The notes below the pieces were generated by a model, which saw nothing but the letters and a program-made list of their open reading frames with translations, was not told the DNA's origin and ran no database searches. Made by a program: the position numbers and the translations under genes. DNA of 64,000 nucleotides, taken from the NCBI RefSeq assembly GCF_005954645.2, contig NZ_CP040695.2, positions 2,418,001 through 2,482,000 of the forward strand, given 5' to 3'. Positions within the stretch are counted from its first letter, which is position 1; the number at the start of each line of letters is the position of its first letter. The DNA comes from Nocardioides sp. S-1144. GTDB lineage: Bacteria; Actinomycetota; Actinomycetes; Propionibacteriales; Nocardioidaceae. Shown piece by piece: positions 60,526-64,000 of the stretch.

Positions 60526-61450
60526 GCGGGCCGCCGAACCGGACGCCCGAGGCCAGCCGGACGCCGCGCGCCCAGTCGGCCGCGGCCATCTGCCGCTTGC
60601 CGAACGCCTTGACCTCGCCGAGCCGGACGGCGGTGGTGCCGGTGCCGACGAGCACCTCCTGCTTGCTGACCGCGAGCTCGCCGGCGGGCAGGTCGACGTC
60701 GGTGATGCGCACGGGACCGATCTTGATCCGCTCGCCCTCGTGGGTGCTCCACCCGCCGGGTGCCGGCGTGCAGGCACGGATCCGGCGGTCGACGGCGACC
60801 GCCGGCTCGGACCAGTCGACCTCGGCGTCCTCGACGGTGATCTTGGGCGCGAGGCTGACGCCGTCGGCGGGTTGCTCGCGGGCCTCGATGGTGCCGGCGG
60901 CGAGGTGGTCGAGGGTGGAGACGAGCAGGCCCGCGCCGCCCTCGGCGAGGCGACCGAGCAGGTCGCCGGCGGTGTCGGTGGGCAGGATCCGCTCGGTCAT
61001 GACGCCGAACGTCGGACCGGCGTCCATCGCCTTGACGATGCGGAACGTCGTCGCCCCGGTGACCTCGTCGCCGGCCCACACCGCGTGCTGCACGGGGGCC
61101 GCGCCGCGCCAGGCCGGCAGGCAGGAGAAGTGCAGGTTGACCCAGCCGAGCGGCACGAGGTCGAGCGCCGACTGCGGCAGCAGCGCGCCGTAGGCCACGA
61201 CCGGGCAGCAGTCGGGCGCCAGGGCCCGCAGCGCCTCCTGGAACTCCGGGTCGCGGGGGTGGTCGGGCTTGAGCACCGGGACGCCGAGCGCCTCGGCCCG
61301 CTGGGCGACCGGGCTCGCGACGAGCTTGCGGCCGCGCCCCGACGGCGCGTCGGGGCGGGTCACGACACCGACCAGCTCGTGGGCGGACGCGGCGATGGCG
61401 TCGAGGGACGGGACGGCGACCTCGGGCGTGCCGGCGAACACGACGCGCAT
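60518..61450 (-). CDS. fmt: methionyl-tRNA formyltransferase
   Basis: 310 residues. Formylates initiator Met-tRNA. Seen: [19 protein letters not shown], the formyl-folate site [23 protein letters not shown] with Asn/His, and FGVMTERIL; the C-terminal OB-like domain follows. The ATG shares one base with the def stop (TGATG). The pair adds and removes the formyl group of new proteins. Confidence 0.97.
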   Translation of the reverse strand: MRVVFAGTPEVAVPSLDAIAASAHELVGVVTRPDAPSGRGRKLVASPVAQRAEALGVPVLKPDHPRDPEFQEALRALAPDCCPVVAYGALLPQSALDLVPLGWVNLHFSCLPAWRGAAPVQHAVWAGDEVTGATTFRIVKAMDAGPTFGVMTERILPTDTAGDLLGRLAEGGAGLLVSTLDHLAAGTIEAREQPADGVSLAPKITVEDAEVDWSEPAVAVDRRIRACTPAPGGWSTHEGERIKIGPVRITDVDLPAGELAVSKQEVLVGTGTTAVRLGEVKAFGKRQMAAADWARGVRLASGVRFGGPRA

Positions 61451-61995
61451 CAGAGACCCAGCCCTCGGGTGGCGTGCGGGCTGACCTTGACCTGCGGACG
61501 CTCCAGGCCGAACCACTCCGACTCCCGGATCTCCTTCATCGCGGCCTTGCGCGCCGCGGTGTCGAGCCGGTCGATGAACAGGACGCCGTCGAGGTGGTCG
61601 GTCTCGTGCTGGATGGCCCGGGCCAGCAGCTCGGAGCCCTCGACGACGAGCGGCTCGCCGTGCACGTCCCACCCGCGGGCGACGACCGAGAGGGCCCGGC
61701 GGCAGTCGTAGGTCAGGCCCGGCAGCGACAGGCAGCCCTCGTCGCCGTCCTGGACCTCCTCCGACAGCGTCAGATCGGGGTTGACGAGGTGCCCGACCTC
61801 CCCGTCGACGTTCCACGTGAAGACCCGGAGGCCGACGCCGATCTGCGGCGCCGCGAGGCCCGCGCCGGGTGCCTCCAGCATCGTCTCGGTGAGGTCGGCG
61901 ACCAGGGTGCGCAGCTCCTTGTCGAAGTCGACGACCTCGAGCGCGGGACGGCGCAGCACCGGGTCACCGAAGAGCCGGATGGGCTGGATCGCCAC
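61450..61995 (-). CDS. def: peptide deformylase
   Basis: 181 residues. Metalloenzyme with all three motifs: [18 protein letters not shown] (metal Cys) and [11 protein letters not shown] (metal His and catalytic Glu). GTG start with AAGGAG Shine-Dalgarno; a TAGGAT hexamer at 62035-62040 would give a leader of about 35 bases. First gene of def-fmt-MmcQ-rsmB. Confidence 0.97.
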   Translation of the reverse strand: MAIQPIRLFGDPVLRRPALEVVDFDKELRTLVADLTETMLEAPGAGLAAPQIGVGLRVFTWNVDGEVGHLVNPDLTLSEEVQDGDEGCLSLPGLTYDCRRALSVVARGWDVHGEPLVVEGSELLARAIQHETDHLDGVLFIDRLDTAARKAAMKEIRESEWFGLERPQVKVSPHATRGLGL

Positions 61996-62034
61996 GGAAC
62001 TCCTTGTGCGGGACGGGATGTGCTCGGGTCGGCC

Positions 62035-62040
62035 ATCCTA
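62035..62040 (-). promoter_or_regulatory. -10 element TAGGAT of the def operon
   Basis: TAGGAT on the minus strand, about 40 bases before the def start, which has its own Shine-Dalgarno. Confidence 0.45.
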
Positions 62041-62185
62041 GTTGGCCGTCGTCCGGGACTCGGGGTCGATCCCCATGCCCTGCGCACGGGTCCCGCGGGT
62101 CCGGCGCCCCTCCGGCGGGTCGCGGGTCCGGCGGGCCGTTCTGCACAGATGTTCGAACACAGTAGCGATTGTCCGTCGATCGTCG

Positions 62186-62191
62186 TAGAAT
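62186..62191 (+). promoter_or_regulatory. -10 element TAGAAT, leaderless promoter
   Basis: TAGAAT, six bases (AGACCC), then the ATG at 62198; no Shine-Dalgarno. Confidence 0.55.
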
Positions 62192-62197
62192 AGACCC

Positions 62198-63433
62198 ATG
62201 CCCGCAGCCACCGCCACCCAGACCGCCGACCCGGCCCTGGCAGCGGTGCGCACCCACCAGGCGGCGACCCGCCGGGCCGAGGTCGCGACCCTGGTTGCGG
62301 TTCTCGACTGGGCCCTCGAGCACACCACCGACGATGACCCCCACACCGTGACGTTCGGCGAACGGCCGCTCCCGCTGGGTGGCGTCGGCTGCCCGGTCAT
62401 CGAGGAGTTCGCCGCCTACGACCTCGCCGCCGCGATGGGCATGAGCACCGACGCCGGGCTGGGCTACCTCGGGCGGGCCCTCGAGCTCCGCTACCGGCTT
62501 CCCCGCCTGTGGGCAGCGGTCCTCGACGGGCGGCTCCCCGTCTGGAAGGCCGGTCGGATCGCCGAGTCGACGATGCGCCTGCCCGTCGACGGCGCGGCGT
62601 ACGTCGACGCCCGACTCGCCCAGGCCGTCTCCTCGATCACCTTCGCCCAGCTCGACCGCCTCGTCACCGAGGCCCTCGCCCGATACGCACCCCAGGACGT
62701 CGCCCCGCCCGCCGACGAACGGCACGCCTGGATCGACCTGACGAACGTCACCCTCCAGGGTCACGTCCGCCTCGACGCCCTCCTGTCGGTTCCCGACGCC
62801 CTTGACCTCGAGGACGCCCTCCAGACCGGAGCCGCGAGGCTCACCGACGCCGGATCCACCGACCCCCTCGACGTCCGACGGTCGATCGCCCTCGGCGACC
62901 TCGCCCGCGGCGAGCAGCCCCTCGACCTCGTCACGCGACCCACCCGTGACCTCGTCGTGCACGTCCACCACGACAGTCCGGACCTTGGGCGCTGCGCGAC
63001 CACCAGGAGTCCGGTCACCGTCGAGACCATCCGCACCTGGTGCGCCACCGCCGCGAAGGTCACCATCAAGCCCGTCATCGACCTCCACGACCACGTCCAC
63101 GTCGAGGCCTACGAAGCCCCCGACCGGTTGCGCGAACAGATCGAGCTGCGCGACCTCACCTGCGTCTTCCCCCACTGCCGCCGCCCCGCCACCCGCTGCG
63201 ACCTCGACCACGTCGTCCCGTACTCAGCCGGCGGCACCACCAGCAGCGACAACCTCGCGCCCCTCTGCCGACGCCACCACCGCGCCAAGACCCACAGCCG
63301 CTGGCACTACCGGATGGCCGATCCCGGCACCTACGACTGGACCGCGCCGTCGGGCCTCACCTACCGACGAGACCACCACGGCACCACCGCCCTCGACCCA
63401 CCAGCGTCGACAGCACGCCCCGCCGAGACCTGA
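62198..63433 (+). CDS. DUF222/HNH endonuclease-like protein (13E12 repeat family)
   Basis: 411 residues. The N-terminal two thirds is the helical DUF222 region (EEFAAYDLAAAMGMSTDAGLGYLGRALELRYRLPRLWAAVLDGRLPVWKAGRIAE); the C-terminal HNH nuclease motif is CVFPHCRRPATRCDLDHVVPYSAGGTTSSDNLAPLCRRHHRAKT, with both zinc cysteines and the catalytic His. Such genes occur in many copies in actinobacterial genomes, and related ones lie in the REP13E12 elements of mycobacteria. Here it splits def from priA. Whether it still cuts DNA is unknown. No terminal repeats seen nearby. Confidence 0.9.
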   Translation: MPAATATQTADPALAAVRTHQAATRRAEVATLVAVLDWALEHTTDDDPHTVTFGERPLPLGGVGCPVIEEFAAYDLAAAMGMSTDAGLGYLGRALELRYRLPRLWAAVLDGRLPVWKAGRIAESTMRLPVDGAAYVDARLAQAVSSITFAQLDRLVTEALARYAPQDVAPPADERHAWIDLTNVTLQGHVRLDALLSVPDALDLEDALQTGAARLTDAGSTDPLDVRRSIALGDLARGEQPLDLVTRPTRDLVVHVHHDSPDLGRCATTRSPVTVETIRTWCATAAKVTIKPVIDLHDHVHVEAYEAPDRLREQIELRDLTCVFPHCRRPATRCDLDHVVPYSAGGTTSSDNLAPLCRRHHRAKTHSRWHYRMADPGTYDWTAPSGLTYRRDHHGTTALDPPASTARPAET

Positions 63434-63625
63434 CCGACCCGCCCCGACACCCCGCCCCGGCGGGGACATCGGCATGCCCAGCCCGAGAGTGCTCGACGTG
63501 GGCGACTGGGGTGCTGGAGGTGCCGTGCTCACCCTCCCAGCGCACCTCGGCGCCCGCCCCACTCCCGGCCGTCCTCGGCGACCCGCGCGACCACGCGGCC
63601 GACCACAGGCTCTCGACGGTCCGGC

Positions 63626-64000
63626 TCAGAGCTGCTGCGGGTCGACGCGCACCCGCACGGCGTCGAGCTTGCGGGCCGAGCGGATCCGCTGGAGGTCGCC
63701 GAGGGCGCGGGACAGGTCGGCGCCGTGGGCGCGCGGGGTGCGGAGCACCAGCCGCTCCTCCTCGGGGCCGGCGGGCACCGGGCCGAGGACCTCGACGTGG
63801 GCGGGCGGGGCGAGCAGGGTGAGGGCGTCGTCGACGGCGCCGGGCTCGCCGGTGACGGTGGCCAGCCGGGTCGTCGGGGGCAGCCGCGCCTCGTGGCGGT
63901 CGCGCGCCTCGCGCCGCGCGAAGCCGGCGTGGTCCCAGCGCACCAGGGCCTGCAGCGCGGGGTGGGCGGGGTCGCCGACCGCCATCGCGCGCCCGCCGGG
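63626..64000 (-). CDS. priA: primosomal protein N' (PriA), C-terminal part only
   Basis: The last 124 residues are visible; the gene continues past the right edge. [48 protein letters not shown] and the end ARKLDAVRVRVDPQQL are the usual C-terminal domain. In actinobacteria this protein often lacks intact helicase motifs; that part is outside the window. priA-def-fmt-rsmB is a conserved order. Confidence 0.85.
   Translation of the reverse strand, partial: PGGRAMAVGDPAHPALQALVRWDHAGFARREARDRHEARLPPTTRLATVTGEPGAVDDALTLLAPPAHVEVLGPVPAGPEEERLVLRTPRAHGADLSRALGDLQRIRSARKLDAVRVRVDPQQL

Noticed and set aside
63443..63466. GC-rich inverted repeat CCCCGCC/GGCGGGG after the HNH gene as a terminator
   Set aside because: Loop of two bases and no T-run; such pairs arise by chance at this GC content.

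Overview
The window is a very GC-rich stretch of chromosome from an actinobacterium. Pointers are the gene order (pyrG, NUDIX, recN, nadK, tlyA, HAD phosphatase; the arg cluster; infC-rpmI-rplT-rRNA methyltransferase-pheST; priA-def-fmt-rsmB-rpe-rib-his), three mycothiol-S-transferase/DinB-type proteins, GTG starts with 4-base GTGA overlaps, and a DUF222/HNH gene. Nocardioidaceae is my best guess at family level; this is inference and could be tested with the 16S gene at 16744-18280.

Layout. 1-12641: a DEAD/DEAH helicase cut by the left edge, a lipoprotein, xerD-ald, then NUDIX-pyrG, and the recN-nadK-tlyA set with a HAD phosphatase, a DUF1015 protein and an SSB-like protein. 12784-18641: one complete rRNA operon on the minus strand (two promoters, 16S, tRNA-free spacer, 23S, 5S, hairpin terminator). 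18662-28463: the arginine cluster argC-[ACT protein]-argJ-argB-argD-argF-argR-argG-argH plus mpg, almost entirely overlapping, with an ARG box and a probably leaderless start at argC. 28528-41216: pheS-pheT with an aldehyde dehydrogenase attached, a DUF817 membrane protein, a frameshifted WYL regulator with a 39-bp palindrome, an orphan PAS histidine kinase, and infC-rpmI-rplT-rRNA methyltransferase behind a leader that carries a terminator hairpin. 41301-45201: small membrane, kinase-like, C39-peptidase, epimerase and PH-domain genes.

45185-50730 is the riboflavin operon (FMN riboswitch, ribD, ribE, pnuX-type transporter, ribBA, ribH) running into hisE-hisG. ribH is broken by two single-base shifts. 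51097-58680 is the most distinctive part: a bacterial RNA-repair pair, Hen1 and Pnkp, sits between rpe and the rib operon, and beside rpe are a stand-alone LigD-type primase/polymerase translationally coupled to a small P-loop kinase and a divergent ABC-type ATPase. 58692-64000: rsmB, an MmcQ/YjbR protein, fmt and def, then an HNH/DUF222 endonuclease-like gene and the C-terminal end of priA.

Two window-wide patterns stand out. Many genes without a Shine-Dalgarno sequence have a TANNNT or CAGNCT hexamer exactly 6 (sometimes 7-8) bases before the start codon, the signature of leaderless transcripts. At least five places, in coding and non-coding DNA, carry short 12-bp tandem repeats. No CRISPR array, prophage, insertion sequence or tRNA gene was found.
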